From Chlorobiota bacterium (GTDB lineage: Bacteria; Bacteroidota; Bacteroidia; Bacteroidales; F082): a stretch of 40,866 bases of DNA. Below are positions 32,276 through 40,866 of this stretch, piece after piece. Made by a program: the position numbers and the translations under genes. The stretch's first letter is position 1. The number at the start of each line of letters is the position of its first letter. The notes beneath the pieces were generated by a model. It saw only the letters and a list, made by a program, of their open reading frames with translations. It was not told the origin of the DNA and ran no database searches. The stretch spans positions 1-40,866 of the forward strand of contig JAUXDH010000005.1 in assembly GCA_030618545.1 (NCBI GenBank), read 5' to 3'.

Positions 32276-35023
32276 ATGGAGAATAGTTTATTTATGGAAT
32301 TCGAAGAAAAGACGATGGAACGCTTGCAAGCCAAAGACAAATCAAAATCAGATGAAAAGAGTTTCTATGATAAGGTTCTTGAGGAAAGAAAAAAGACAGA
32401 ACCTGATGAAGAAAAAGAAAGCGAATTGACACACACGAAATTAAAAGTCAGTGAGAAAAAACCGACCAAAAAACCGGATATCGAAATAGAGAATCAAGTG
32501 CCACAAAAAGAATATTCACATGATGAAGCCATCGAAGCATCCATTAAATATTTTAAAGGGGATAAACTGGCAGCAAATGTATGGGTAAATAAATACGCGT
32601 TAAAAGATAGTGCCGGCAAGATTTATGAGCTGACTCCTGATGACATGCATCGCAGGATTGCCAGGGAGGTTGCCCGGATCGAAAAGAAGTATCCAAATCC
32701 AATGAGTGAGGAAGAAGTGCTGGGAGTGATCCGCAATTTCAAGTACATTGTTCCGCAGGGTAGTCCGATGGCAGGGATTGGCAACAAGTTCCAGATATCT
32801 TCACTGTCAAATTGCTTTGTGATAGGTAACGAGGGAGTCTCGGATTCTTACGGTGGAATTCTTAAAATAGACCAGGAACAGGTACAATTGATGAAACGCA
32901 GGGGAGGCGTAGGTCACGACCTGACCCACATCAGGCCCGGAGGCAGCCCGGTAAAGAATTCTGCATTGACATCCACAGGCGTTGTACCGTTCATGGAAAG
33001 ATATTCCAATTCTACTCGTGAAGTGGCACAGGACGGCCGCAGGGGAGCGCTCATGCTGACCATTAGCGTAAAACATCCGGATGTTGAACACTTTATCGAC
33101 GCAAAAATGGTGCAGGGAAAAGTAACCGGCGCCAATGTATCTGTCAAGGTGGATGATGAGTTCATGGAAGCGGTTAAGAATGATACTACCTACCGGCAAC
33201 AGTATCCAGTGAAGTCTGACAACCCCACTGTGGTAAAAGAAATCAAAGCCACAGAGTTATGGAAAAAGATCGTTTACAATGCCTGGGCATCCGCTGAGCC
33301 GGGTGTGTTGTTTTGGGATACCGTGTCTCGTGAATCCATTCCCGATCGGTATGCAGAACATGGATTCGAAACCATGGCGACTAATCCATGCGGTGAAATC
33401 CCGTTATGTCCATACGACAGTTGCAGACTGCTCGCGATCAATCTTTACAACTATGTTGAGAACCCATTCCTGAAAGAAGCTTTCTTCAACGGAGATCTGT
33501 TTATCAAACATGCCCACATTGCCCAGCGGATGATGGATGATATTATCGACATGGAGGTGGAGAAGATTGATGGAATCCTGGAGAAGATAGCTGCTGATCC
33601 GGAATCAGAAGAGATCAAGCTTGTGGAAAAAAGGCTTTGGGAAAAGATACGGGAGAAAACAATACAGGGAAGAAGAACCGGGATTGGCATAACTGCTGAA
33701 GGAGATATGCTGGCAGCCCTCGGACTCAGATACGGATCGGAAGATGCCATTAAATTCTCAACAGAAGTGCATAAACTATTGGCAATTGAAGTATACCGTT
33801 CATCAGTTCATCTTGCCAAAGAAAGAGGTCCTTTTCCTATTTACAATGCAGAAAAAGAAATAGGTAATCCCTTTATTGAAAGAATCAAAGAACATGCACC
33901 CCATGTTTATGAAAAAATGGAAAAATATGGCAGGCGCAACATTGCCATGCTAACCATTGCTCCAACAGGTAGTGTCAGTATTTGCACACAAACCAGTTCT
34001 GGAATTGAACCTGTATTCCTTGTCTCTTATAAACGTCGCAAGAAAGTTAACCCGAACGATAAAAATGTTAATGTGAGCTTTGTTGATGACCTCGGTGATG
34101 CATGGGAAGAATACAATGTCTTTCATCCTAAATTCGAAGTTTGGCTCAGGGTGAATGGCTATAATGTGAATGAGGTTAAAATGTTGAATGATGATGAGCT
34201 GAGCAAGATCATCAAGAAATCGCCATACTACAAAGCAACCTCTGCAGATATTGACTGGCTGAATAAGGTGCATATGCAGGGAGTTGTTCAGAAATGGGTA
34301 GATCATTCTATCAGCGTAACTGTAAATGTACCAAAAGATGCAACGGAAGAACTGGTTAGTAAAATTTACCTGACAGCATGGGAAAGTGGCTGCAAAGGGA
34401 TGACCATCTACCGTGATGGTTCCAGGTCGGGTGTTTTGGTAAGCAATGATAATAAAGAGGAATCAAAAAACCTTTTTCAGGAAACCAAAGCGCCAACCAG
34501 GCCAAAGAACGTGGAAGCCGATGTGATCCGTTTCCAGAACAACTACGAAAAGTGGCTGGCAGTTATAGGAAAAATTGATGGCAAACCTTATGAAGTATTT
34601 ACCGGATTGGCTGAGGACTTTTTCCTTCCCCCCTGGGTGGAAGATGGCTGGGTGATCAAAACAAAGGTAAAAGATGAGCCAACCCGCTACGACTTCCAGT
34701 TCAGGGATAAGCAGGGATATAAGATCACGTTTGAAGGCTTGTCAAGATCATTTAATGAAGAATACTGGAATTATGCCAAACTAATATCCGGGGTGTTGCG
34801 ACACGGCATGCCGATACCATATGTTATCGACCTGGTTTCAAACCTGAATGTGATGGAAGACAACATCAACACCTGGAAGAATGGCGTAGTTAGAGCCCTG
34901 AAAAGATATATTGAGGACGGGACAGCCGTTGACAGCAAATGTCCGGAATGTGGAGAGTTAGCCATCGTATATGAGGATGGCTGCCTTACCTGCAAATCGT
35001 GCGGACATTCCAAATGCGGATAA
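32276..35023 (+). CDS. nrdJ: Adenosylcobalamin-dependent (class II) ribonucleotide reductase
   Basis: It makes deoxyribonucleotides using a B12-generated thiyl radical and needs no oxygen. The ATG at 32276 gives 915 residues. An in-frame TTG at 32183 would add a tail without similarity. The core shows QGSPMAGIGN and SLSNCFVIGN (Cys180), LMKRRGGVGHDL, the active-site NPCGEIPLCPYDSCR, TIAPTGSVSICTQTSSGIEPVF, and GCKGMTIYRDGSRSGVL. The C terminus has a four-cysteine zinc ribbon (CPECGE, then CLTCKSCGHSKCG) that also carries the redox cysteines. Residues 1-80 are a highly charged extension before the usual family start (YSHDEAIEASIKYFKGD). Its stop lies two bases from the convergent repeat-protein gene. 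Confidence 0.95.
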   Translation: MENSLFMEFEEKTMERLQAKDKSKSDEKSFYDKVLEERKKTEPDEEKESELTHTKLKVSEKKPTKKPDIEIENQVPQKEYSHDEAIEASIKYFKGDKLAANVWVNKYALKDSAGKIYELTPDDMHRRIAREVARIEKKYPNPMSEEEVLGVIRNFKYIVPQGSPMAGIGNKFQISSLSNCFVIGNEGVSDSYGGILKIDQEQVQLMKRRGGVGHDLTHIRPGGSPVKNSALTSTGVVPFMERYSNSTREVAQDGRRGALMLTISVKHPDVEHFIDAKMVQGKVTGANVSVKVDDEFMEAVKNDTTYRQQYPVKSDNPTVVKEIKATELWKKIVYNAWASAEPGVLFWDTVSRESIPDRYAEHGFETMATNPCGEIPLCPYDSCRLLAINLYNYVENPFLKEAFFNGDLFIKHAHIAQRMMDDIIDMEVEKIDGILEKIAADPESEEIKLVEKRLWEKIREKTIQGRRTGIGITAEGDMLAALGLRYGSEDAIKFSTEVHKLLAIEVYRSSVHLAKERGPFPIYNAEKEIGNPFIERIKEHAPHVYEKMEKYGRRNIAMLTIAPTGSVSICTQTSSGIEPVFLVSYKRRKKVNPNDKNVNVSFVDDLGDAWEEYNVFHPKFEVWLRVNGYNVNEVKMLNDDELSKIIKKSPYYKATSADIDWLNKVHMQGVVQKWVDHSISVTVNVPKDATEELVSKIYLTAWESGCKGMTIYRDGSRSGVLVSNDNKEESKNLFQETKAPTRPKNVEADVIRFQNNYEKWLAVIGKIDGKPYEVFTGLAEDFFLPPWVEDGWVIKTKVKDEPTRYDFQFRDKQGYKITFEGLSRSFNEEYWNYAKLISGVLRHGMPIPYVIDLVSNLNVMEDNINTWKNGVVRALKRYIEDGTAVDSKCPECGELAIVYEDGCLTCKSCGHSKCG

Positions 35024-35025
35024 TT

Positions 35026-35430
35026 CTAAAAATGAATCTTGTGGTAATCGAAGTTCTGCCTTTCGCCAAAACCGCGAATCTTTAAAGCAAGGTGAACGAA
35101 CATTTCCAGGTTGTTTTCTTTCAACCAAAGGATGGCTTCAGGCTTCTTGTGAACCGCGTCTGCTAAAACTGCAAGGATATCAAAGTTGTGTTCTTTTAAC
35201 CATTTATAAGCTTCTTCTTTTCCATCGATGGCTCCGTCCAGCGCGGCAAAATGAGTGAATTTGTTTTTCATAAGCCAATCACGGGCTTCCAGGTTTCCCC
35301 TGATACAACTGCTCAAAGCTGCAAGCTCAGGATATCCGTTTTCCAGTAACCATTTGAAAAATTCCTCACCATTCTCAACATCAAAGGTCTCTCCAAAGGC
35401 AAGCAGTATTTTCGGTTCGTAATTAATCAT
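35026..35430 (-). CDS. Short helical-repeat protein (134 aa), function unknown
   Basis: Start set at 35430 (MINYEPKILLAFGETFDVENG). The longer frame would add a tail encoded across the fba terminator. About four units of 25-26 residues follow a WL-x(3)-N-x(4)-hydrophobic-A-x(3)-A-I-x-G/K-x(2)-E-A pattern: FKWLLENGYPELAALSSCIRG, RDWLMKNKFTHFAALDGAI, YKWLKEHNFDILAVLADAV, ILWLKENNLEMFVHLALKI. This looks like a small alpha-solenoid, somewhat ankyrin-like in periodicity but lacking ankyrin signature residues. It has no signal peptide and lies downstream of fba on the same strand after its terminator. I cannot name a family. Confidence 0.75.
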   Translation of the reverse strand: MINYEPKILLAFGETFDVENGEEFFKWLLENGYPELAALSSCIRGNLEARDWLMKNKFTHFAALDGAIDGKEEAYKWLKEHNFDILAVLADAVHKKPEAILWLKENNLEMFVHLALKIRGFGERQNFDYHKIHF

Positions 35431-35473
35431 GATGTAAAAGTACAAGCAAAGTTTCCAAAAATCAAAACCTGAC

Positions 35474-35501
35474 AAAAAAAAAGGGCGTTTACAGAACACC
35501 C
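35474..35501 (-). terminator. Rho-independent terminator of the fba gene
   Basis: On the minus strand, GGGTGTT pairs with AACGCCC over seven base pairs around a five-base loop, followed by nine T residues. It begins about 25 bases after the aldolase stop. It is a textbook intrinsic terminator. Confidence 0.92.
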
Positions 35502-35525
35502 ATTATTAACTGAACATTTTAAACT

Positions 35526-36602
35526 TTACAGACGATCAATGCAATTGAGATCAGCGAAGGCCTGTTCCATCCGTGTAACCATGGAAACCTCAGATTCACG
35601 TAACCACTTTCTAGGATCGTAATATTTTTTGTTTGGTACATCATCACCTTCAGGGTTTCCAATCTGGCCCTGCAGATAATCATGGTATTTGCTTTCATAA
35701 GCACGAACACCATCCCATGCAGCCCATTGGGTATCGGTATCGATGTTCATTTTAATTACACCATATGAAATAGCTTCTTTGATCTTTTCAGGTTCAGAGC
35801 CAGATCCGCCATGAAAGACGAAATTCACAGGGTTGTCGCCTGTGCCGAATTTTTCCCTTATGAAGCTTTGTGAGTTTTTAAGAATTACAGGTTCCAGCCT
35901 AACATTACCGGGCTTATACACACCATGAACATTACCAAATGCAGCAGCGACTGTAAATCGATGACTTACTTCTGAAAGCACTTCGTAGGCTCTTCCCACT
36001 TCATCAGGTTGCGTGTAGAGTTTGGAACTGTCAACTTCAGTATTGTCAATACCGTCTTCTTCACCGCCGGTGATTCCAAGCTCTATTTCCAGTGTCATAT
36101 CCATTTTGCTCATTCTTTCCAGGTAGTTCCTGCAAATCTCTATGTTCTCTTCCAATGGTTCTTCCGAAAGATCAAGCATATGTGAACTGAATAAGGGTTT
36201 TCCGTGCTGCTCATAAAACTCTTCTCCGGCATCCAGTAGCCCGTCAATCCAGGGGAGTAATTTCTTTGCTGCATGATCAGTATGCAAAATGACAGGAACA
36301 CCGTAAAGTTCAGCCATCTGATGTACGTGCATCGCTCCGGATATACTACCGGCTATAGCAGCTTCCATACCTTCGGCTTTAAGTCCTTTACCGGCGTAAA
36401 ATGCACCGCCACCATTTGAGAACTGAATGATTACCGGGGAATTAACCTTTGCGGCTGCCTCAAGAACTGCATTTATTGAATCTGTTCCTACCACATTTAC
36501 TGCAGGAAGTGCAAACTGACCTTCTTTTGCTTTTTCGAAAATAAACTGGACATCATCACCGGTTGCAACACCCGCGGCAATTTTTTCAGAAATCTTTGTC
36601 AT
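35526..36602 (-). CDS. fbaA: Fructose-bisphosphate aldolase, class II
   Basis: A zinc-dependent glycolytic and gluconeogenic aldolase interconverting fructose 1,6-bisphosphate with dihydroxyacetone phosphate and glyceraldehyde 3-phosphate. The 358 residues match the class IIA E. coli-type length. PVILHTDHAAKKLLPWIDGLLD carries the catalytic Asp and zinc His. MTLEIELGITGGEEDGIDN and AAAFGNVHGVYKPGN hold the further metal-binding residues. FVFHGGSGS and YGVIKMNIDTDTQWA form the phosphate and substrate site. It has its own promoter (36637-36644) and its own strong terminator, so it is a single-gene unit. Confidence 0.96.
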   Translation of the reverse strand: MTKISEKIAAGVATGDDVQFIFEKAKEGQFALPAVNVVGTDSINAVLEAAAKVNSPVIIQFSNGGGAFYAGKGLKAEGMEAAIAGSISGAMHVHQMAELYGVPVILHTDHAAKKLLPWIDGLLDAGEEFYEQHGKPLFSSHMLDLSEEPLEENIEICRNYLERMSKMDMTLEIELGITGGEEDGIDNTEVDSSKLYTQPDEVGRAYEVLSEVSHRFTVAAAFGNVHGVYKPGNVRLEPVILKNSQSFIREKFGTGDNPVNFVFHGGSGSEPEKIKEAISYGVIKMNIDTDTQWAAWDGVRAYESKYHDYLQGQIGNPEGDDVPNKKYYDPRKWLRESEVSMVTRMEQAFADLNCIDRL

Positions 36603-36636
36603 CGTTATGTTATTATAAATGAATTATTATAGTTGC

Positions 36637-36644
36637 CAAAAGTA
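36637..36644 (-). promoter_or_regulatory. -7 box TACTTTTG of the fba gene
   Basis: It is an exact minus-strand match 34 bases before the ATG at 36602. A TTG lies about 22 bases further upstream. Confidence 0.6.
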
Positions 36645-36808
36645 GTGAATAATCACTTTTATCTTTCAATAAGAAATCGTTAAGTTTTCCTTCATTTGAA
36701 GGATTGGAAATGAATGCTTGGAGATTCTTTATTCAAACGTTTGTTGAAAAAATAAATCAATTCATGATATCATGACAGGGTGCTTAAGCTAAATCCGAGC
36801 TTATTTTT

Positions 36809-36816
36809 TATCTTTA
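36809..36816 (+). promoter_or_regulatory. Near-consensus -7 box TATCTTTA of the carboxylase operon
   Basis: It is one base from TAnnTTTG, 66 bases before the ATG at 36883. It is the best match in the gap between fba and the carboxylase genes. Confidence 0.35.
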
Positions 36817-36882
36817 CGCATCCTAAATCTCTTCGTATAACCATTAAATACCTGAAAAATAGATCAATAAAGGATAATCCTT

Positions 36883-38391
36883 ATGATTAAGAAAATACTA
36901 GTTGCCAACCGTGGTGAGATTGCTATCAGGGTAATGCGTACCTGCCGTGAAATGGGAATTGAATCAGCAGCGGTTTTTTCAGAGGCTGATCGCAGTTCTA
37001 TGCATGTCAGGTTTGCCGATGAAGCCTATTTCATAGGAGAAGCTCCATCCAATGAAAGTTATCTTGTCATAGATAAGATCATTGCAGTTGCAAAGAGGTG
37101 CAAAGCCGATGCCATACATCCGGGTTATGGCTTTCTTTCTGAGAATGCGGATTTTGCCGATCGTTGTGAAAAAGAGGGAATCATATTTATCGGCCCCTCC
37201 TCTTTCGCGATAAACACAATGGGTGACAAGATCACTGCCCGCAAAAATATGCTCAAAGCAGGTGTCCCTGTTGTTCCCGGTACTTCGGAACCTATCAAGG
37301 ATATTAAAGAAGCTGTTGGGCTGATCATGGATATCGGATTACCTGTGATGGTTAAGGCAAGTGCAGGAGGGGGCGGTAAAGGTATGCGCCTTATCAAGGA
37401 AGAAAATGAAATTATTGCGGGAGTGAGCGCTGCCAAATCCGAGGCGAAAGCAGCTTTTGGTAATGATGCCGTCTATATCGAAAAATACATTAACTCTCCG
37501 CACCACATTGAATTCCAGGTGCTGGCAGATAAACACGGCAATTGTATTCACCTGTTCGAACGCGAATGCTCAGTGCAAAGAAGGCATCAGAAAGTTGTTG
37601 AAGAAACACCATCACCAATTATGACGCCTGAAGTTCGTGCTGAAATGGGTAAATATGCTGTTGCTGCAGCAAAGGCGGTGAATTATGCCAGCGCTGGAAC
37701 AATCGAGTTCATTGTTGATGATGACCTGAATTATTACTTCCTGGAAATGAATACCAGGCTTCAGGTTGAGCACCCTATTACTGAAAGGGTAGTAGGGGTG
37801 GATCTTGTAAAGGAACAAATTAATATTGCCAACGGCAAAAAACTATCCCTGAAGCAGGACGAACTTACACAAAACGGGCATGCCATTGAGGTCAGGATTT
37901 ATGCCGAAGATCCTGACAATAACTTTATGCCGAGTCCGGGCCTTGTTAAACACATTACGGAACCTTTGGGATTAGGCGTGAGACACGATGGATATATTTA
38001 CGAGGGATACAACATCCCAATGTATTACGATCCTCTGGTATCCAAACTGATTGTGTGGGCGCCCACAAGAAATGAAGCCATCAGCCGGATGAAAAGGGCG
38101 TTGTTTGCTTACAAGATTGTGGGCATAAAAACCACCATCCCATTCCTGAGCAGAATCATGGATGTACCCTCATTCAGAAAAGGAAAATATAACACACACA
38201 TTATCCAGGATAACCAGAAGTACCTGGAACCAAAAAATACAGCCACCCAAAAAATCAAAGATGTCGTTTCAATCACCGCCTTCGTCGATTATATAAACAA
38301 AATCGAGGCGGCAAAAACAAACGGCAAAGCCAATGCTGTAGCCAGTAAATGGAAAATGTGTGGCCGTACTAGAAATATGAATCGCTTATAA
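36883..38391 (+). CDS. accC: Biotin carboxylase subunit of an acyl-CoA carboxylase
   Basis: It carboxylates the biotin on the carrier protein using ATP and bicarbonate. The 502 residues start KKILVANRGEIAIRVMRTCREMG, the family's N-terminal signature. The ATP-grasp domain has the glycine-rich loop KASAGGGGKGMRL, EKYINSPHHIEFQVLAD, FERECSVQRRHQKVVEE and the metal/substrate site FLEMNTRLQVEHPITE. About 50 residues follow the usual end, of low complexity and rich in Lys and Ala. The carrier gene follows after 20 bases. The subunit could serve acetyl- or propionyl-CoA carboxylase; the operon context favours propionyl-CoA. Confidence 0.95.
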   Translation: MIKKILVANRGEIAIRVMRTCREMGIESAAVFSEADRSSMHVRFADEAYFIGEAPSNESYLVIDKIIAVAKRCKADAIHPGYGFLSENADFADRCEKEGIIFIGPSSFAINTMGDKITARKNMLKAGVPVVPGTSEPIKDIKEAVGLIMDIGLPVMVKASAGGGGKGMRLIKEENEIIAGVSAAKSEAKAAFGNDAVYIEKYINSPHHIEFQVLADKHGNCIHLFERECSVQRRHQKVVEETPSPIMTPEVRAEMGKYAVAAAKAVNYASAGTIEFIVDDDLNYYFLEMNTRLQVEHPITERVVGVDLVKEQINIANGKKLSLKQDELTQNGHAIEVRIYAEDPDNNFMPSPGLVKHITEPLGLGVRHDGYIYEGYNIPMYYDPLVSKLIVWAPTRNEAISRMKRALFAYKIVGIKTTIPFLSRIMDVPSFRKGKYNTHIIQDNQKYLEPKNTATQKIKDVVSITAFVDYINKIEAAKTNGKANAVASKWKMCGRTRNMNRL

Positions 38392-38411
38392 ATAATGCAA
38401 ACAGTTTAAAA

Positions 38412-38915
38412 ATGTCATTCGAAATTAGCCTGGACGGAAAAGTTGAATCTATTGAGATTCTAAATCAAAACGGCAATACGATTGAGGTGCTCGTTGGAGG
38501 CCGAAAATATAACCTTGATATATTGGAGGTGGAGGAAGGTATTTATTCCATCCTGCTGGAAGGTAAATCCTACAATGTTGAGCTCACTCCTGTTGATAAT
38601 AAAAAGTATACCGTACATACGCTCTACAACTCTTTTGATGCTGAGATCATCGATGCAGAAAGTCGTTACATGAATAGTCGAAAGGGTGACATTGATGAAG
38701 AGCAATCATTCATTTCTACTCCAATGCCAGGCAAAGTGGTTAAAATACTTGTTAAAGAAGGACAGGAGGTAAAAGCCGGAGAAACCCTGGTCACTGTTTC
38801 CGCGATGAAGATGGAAAGCGAATACAAAGTTTCTTCCGATAAGAAAGTAAAAGATATCCTGGTAAAAGAGGGTGAAAATATCGATGGGAATCAACCATTG
38901 ATCACGCTGGAATAA
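38412..38915 (+). CDS. Biotin carboxyl carrier protein
   Basis: The 167-residue carrier ends in a biotinyl domain (about 97-167, [25 protein letters not shown]) with the modification site VSAMKMESE, biotinylated Lys133. The N-terminal part of about 95 residues is a beta-rich domain ([32 protein letters not shown]) that probably binds the partner subunits. This resembles the C-terminal BT and biotinyl regions of propionyl-CoA carboxylase alpha chains split off as a separate gene. It lies between the carboxylase and transferase genes on one transcript. Confidence 0.94.
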   Translation: MSFEISLDGKVESIEILNQNGNTIEVLVGGRKYNLDILEVEEGIYSILLEGKSYNVELTPVDNKKYTVHTLYNSFDAEIIDAESRYMNSRKGDIDEEQSFISTPMPGKVVKILVKEGQEVKAGETLVTVSAMKMESEYKVSSDKKVKDILVKEGENIDGNQPLITLE

Positions 38916-38959
38916 TCAATTCGAATTTTAATAAATCAAAACAATCCAAAAAGAAGAAA

Positions 38960-40501
38960 ATGTCGGATCAGCTCAAGAAAAACAAAATACTTGAAGAAAA
39001 ACATTTATCAGCCGAACTTGGTGGAGGCAAACAGCGAATTGAGAGGCAGCATGCTGCCGGTCGGAAAACTGCCAGAGAGAGAATTCAGGATCTCCTGGAT
39101 CCAAACACCTTTGTAGAAATCGACAAATTCGTTACCCATACGGCCACCGATTTCGATATGGACAAAAATAAGATTCTCGGCGATGGGGTTGTTGCCGGTT
39201 ATGGCCGGATTGACGGACGTATTATCTATGTTTTTGCTCAGGATTTTACTGTTTTCGGTGGTTCGCTCTCCAGGGCGAATGCCAACAAGATTACCAAGAT
39301 CATGGATCTTGCCATGAAAATGGGAGCTCCGGTAATCGGTCTCAATGATTCAGGTGGCGCAAGGATACAGGAAGGCGTTGAAAGCCTCGCAGGCTATGCC
39401 GATATCTTTTACCGCAATGTTAGAAGTTCAGGTGTTATTCCACAAATTTCAGCCATCCTCGGACCATGCGCAGGAGGTGCAGTTTACTCCCCGGCGATTA
39501 CAGATTTTATCCTGATGGTAAAGGAAACATCTTATATGTTTGTCACCGGACCGGATGTAATAAAAACCGTAACCAACGAAGAAGTTACCAAGGAAGAATT
39601 AGGTGGCGCCATGACGCACAACAAGAAAAGTGGTGTGGCCCATTTTACCGCGGATGATGATGCCCAGGCCATGATGATGTTGCGTGAACTGATCAGTTTC
39701 CTGCCCTCAAACAATATGGAAGATCCGCCAAGAAAGGTCTGTACGGATGAAGTAAACAGAAAGATACCCAAGCTGGATACTATCGTCCCGGATGACCCGA
39801 ATAAGCCCTACGACATGAAGGAGATCATCCTTGCAGTAATCGATGATGGGCATTTCCTGGAAGTGCAGCCGCATTATGCCCCGAATATCCTTATAGGATT
39901 CGCACGTATTTGTGGCAGGCCTATTGGCATTGTTGCCAATCAACCGGCGGTGCTTGCAGGAGTTCTGGATATCAACAGTTCGACAAAAGCTGCCAGGTTT
40001 GTTCGTTTCTGTGATGCTTTCAATATCCCCCTCATCACTTTTGAAGATGTGCCAGGATTCCTTCCGGGAACGGCCCAGGAGTTTGGAGGAATCATCAAAC
40101 ATGGCGCTAAACTGCTCTATGCCTTTGCTGAAGCAACTGTACCAAAGATTACCCTGATTACAAGAAAAGCTTATGGTGGCGCCTATGACGTGATGTCGAG
40201 TAAGCACATTGGGGCTGACTACAATTTTGCCTATCCTACCGCTGAGATTGCAGTTATGGGACCGGCAGGAGCTGTAAATATTATTTACCGCAACAAGATA
40301 GAAAGTGATGAGCATAGAGACAAGATCGTTCAGGAATACCGTGACAACTTTGCCAGTCCTTACAAAGCGGCTGAATTAGGTTATATTGATGAGATCATTT
40401 ATCCACACAACACACGGATCAAATTGGCGCAGGCGCTGGAAATGACGGAAAACAAATCAGACATCAATCCGCCAAAGAAACATGGGAATATTCCGTTGTA
40501 G
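38960..40501 (+). CDS. Acyl-CoA carboxylase carboxyltransferase subunit (propionyl-CoA type)
   Basis: The 513-residue transferase moves the carboxyl from biotin to an acyl-CoA. Both crotonase-like halves are present. The first has [17 protein letters not shown] and [20 protein letters not shown]. The second has [28 protein letters not shown] and [19 protein letters not shown]. The Asp in GGAYDVM is the position reported to favour propionyl-CoA in actinobacterial PccB, where acetyl-CoA enzymes have Ile. It is therefore probably PccB-like, forming (S)-methylmalonyl-CoA. A methylmalonyl-CoA decarboxylase subunit is also possible, since those share the fold, but no membrane pump subunit is present in the window. 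It is the third gene of the operon. Confidence 0.94.
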   Translation: MSDQLKKNKILEEKHLSAELGGGKQRIERQHAAGRKTARERIQDLLDPNTFVEIDKFVTHTATDFDMDKNKILGDGVVAGYGRIDGRIIYVFAQDFTVFGGSLSRANANKITKIMDLAMKMGAPVIGLNDSGGARIQEGVESLAGYADIFYRNVRSSGVIPQISAILGPCAGGAVYSPAITDFILMVKETSYMFVTGPDVIKTVTNEEVTKEELGGAMTHNKKSGVAHFTADDDAQAMMMLRELISFLPSNNMEDPPRKVCTDEVNRKIPKLDTIVPDDPNKPYDMKEIILAVIDDGHFLEVQPHYAPNILIGFARICGRPIGIVANQPAVLAGVLDINSSTKAARFVRFCDAFNIPLITFEDVPGFLPGTAQEFGGIIKHGAKLLYAFAEATVPKITLITRKAYGGAYDVMSSKHIGADYNFAYPTAEIAVMGPAGAVNIIYRNKIESDEHRDKIVQEYRDNFASPYKAAELGYIDEIIYPHNTRIKLAQALEMTENKSDINPPKKHGNIPL

Positions 40502-40620
40502 ATTGATCTGCCGGGAGTAGGGTTTTAAAATTTCACGCAACGACGCAGCGAACGCCAGGGATGCTGGTTTTGTAAATCAGCTATTTATCACTGAGATAAT
40601 TATACCGATAGCCGGGAAAA

Positions 40621-40866
40621 CTATTCTTTGATGTGAAGGTTCTTCCTCTCAAACAATATCAACCAAAAAACCCCAACTGTAATCGATGAATCAGCAATAT
40701 TAAAAATAGGCCGGAAGAATATAAAACGGCCGTCTAATCCAAAAATAATATCGGGCAACCAGGAGGGTAGATCAGTACGCGAAAGTTCGATAATGGGAAA
40801 GTAAAGCATGTCGACTACCCTGCCATGCAGAAATCCGGCATAACCTTCCCCCTGGGCTCCTGCAAA
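40621..40866 (-). CDS. lspA: Lipoprotein signal peptidase (partial, C-terminal part)
   Basis: It runs off the right edge of the window: 81 residues and the stop are visible, and the frame is open to the last base. The visible part has GFLHGRVVDMLYFPI and RPIFNIADSSITVGVFWLILF. The latter contains the catalytic Asp of the conserved F-N-x-A-D-S motif and a C-terminal membrane helix. The other catalytic Asp in N-x-x-D would be upstream of the window. The segment between the two motifs is longer than in E. coli, as is common in Bacteroidota. LspA removes the signal peptide of prolipoproteins before Lnt acts. Confidence 0.9.
   Translation of the reverse strand, partial: FAGAQGEGYAGFLHGRVVDMLYFPIIELSRTDLPSWLPDIIFGLDGRFIFFRPIFNIADSSITVGVFWLILFERKNLHIKE

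Noticed and set aside
39707-40315. 202-residue minus-strand open frame inside the carboxyltransferase gene
   Set aside because: It is a shadow of a strongly conserved gene, and its translation resembles no known protein.

Overview
This window looks like a chromosomal segment of a Bacteroidota bacterium, probably a free-living or environmental Bacteroidales-like lineage. The evidence is AT-rich intergenic DNA, no clear Shine-Dalgarno sequences, and many copies of the Bacteroidota-type -7 promoter box TAnnTTTG just upstream of start codons on both strands. The tRNA gene does not encode CCA, and the window holds PorT-like outer-membrane barrels, LytTR and NtrC/NtrY-type regulators, and a class II B12-dependent ribonucleotide reductase. 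Gene density is high, and most convergent pairs end within a few bases of each other. I see no phage, no insertion sequence, no CRISPR array and no rRNA.

Layout. Bases 1-800 hold no protein gene. They contain an intact CAT-anticodon tRNA (431-504), a broken copy of it carrying an 18-bp perfect palindrome (334-400), and two other copies of that palindrome core. Next come a TPR/HTH regulator (801-2591), two small unknown genes, and a tRNA-dihydrouridine synthase (3552-4547). Bases 4750-13542 form a signalling and transport block. It has a LiaF-like membrane protein with a LytS/LytTR two-component pair reading rightward, a MacB-like permease/ATPase pair reading leftward, and an NtrC-type response regulator with an NtrY-like kinase reading rightward. 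A nitroreductase and a lipoprotein of the glutaminyl-cyclase/M28 family follow.

Bases 15396-22217 are a leftward run of seven genes: trpS, hflX, an alpha/beta hydrolase, lnt, an unknown acidic protein, a TlpA-like thiol oxidoreductase and a barrel protein. Bases 22434-28411 alternate in strand: an AAA-type ATPase, a radical SAM protein, a polyprenyl diphosphate synthase, a barrel protein, a peroxiredoxin-like protein, a family 9 glycosyltransferase and a metallo-beta-lactamase-fold hydrolase. After these come a very large envelope protein (28576-31899) with a decayed peptidase-like domain, a TolB-like propeller and a C-terminal barrel, then nrdJ, a short repeat protein, class II fructose-bisphosphate aldolase, and a three-gene biotin-dependent acyl-CoA carboxylase operon. 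The window closes inside lspA on the minus strand.

How the genes work together. Much of the window concerns the envelope: lipoprotein maturation (lnt, lspA), outer-membrane barrels, a MacB-type exporter flanked by two sensor systems, sugar transfer, polyprenyl synthesis and thiol redox. The rest is core metabolism and RNA biology (trpS, dus, nrdJ, fba, acyl-CoA carboxylase). The items I find most worth a second look are the palindrome-interrupted tRNA copy, the exporter placed between two unrelated two-component systems, the tri-domain 1107-residue envelope protein, the short solenoid-like repeat protein, the tandem repeat over the promoter of the AAA ATPase, and the nrdJ leader with competing pairings. 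None of these is proven to be a new system.
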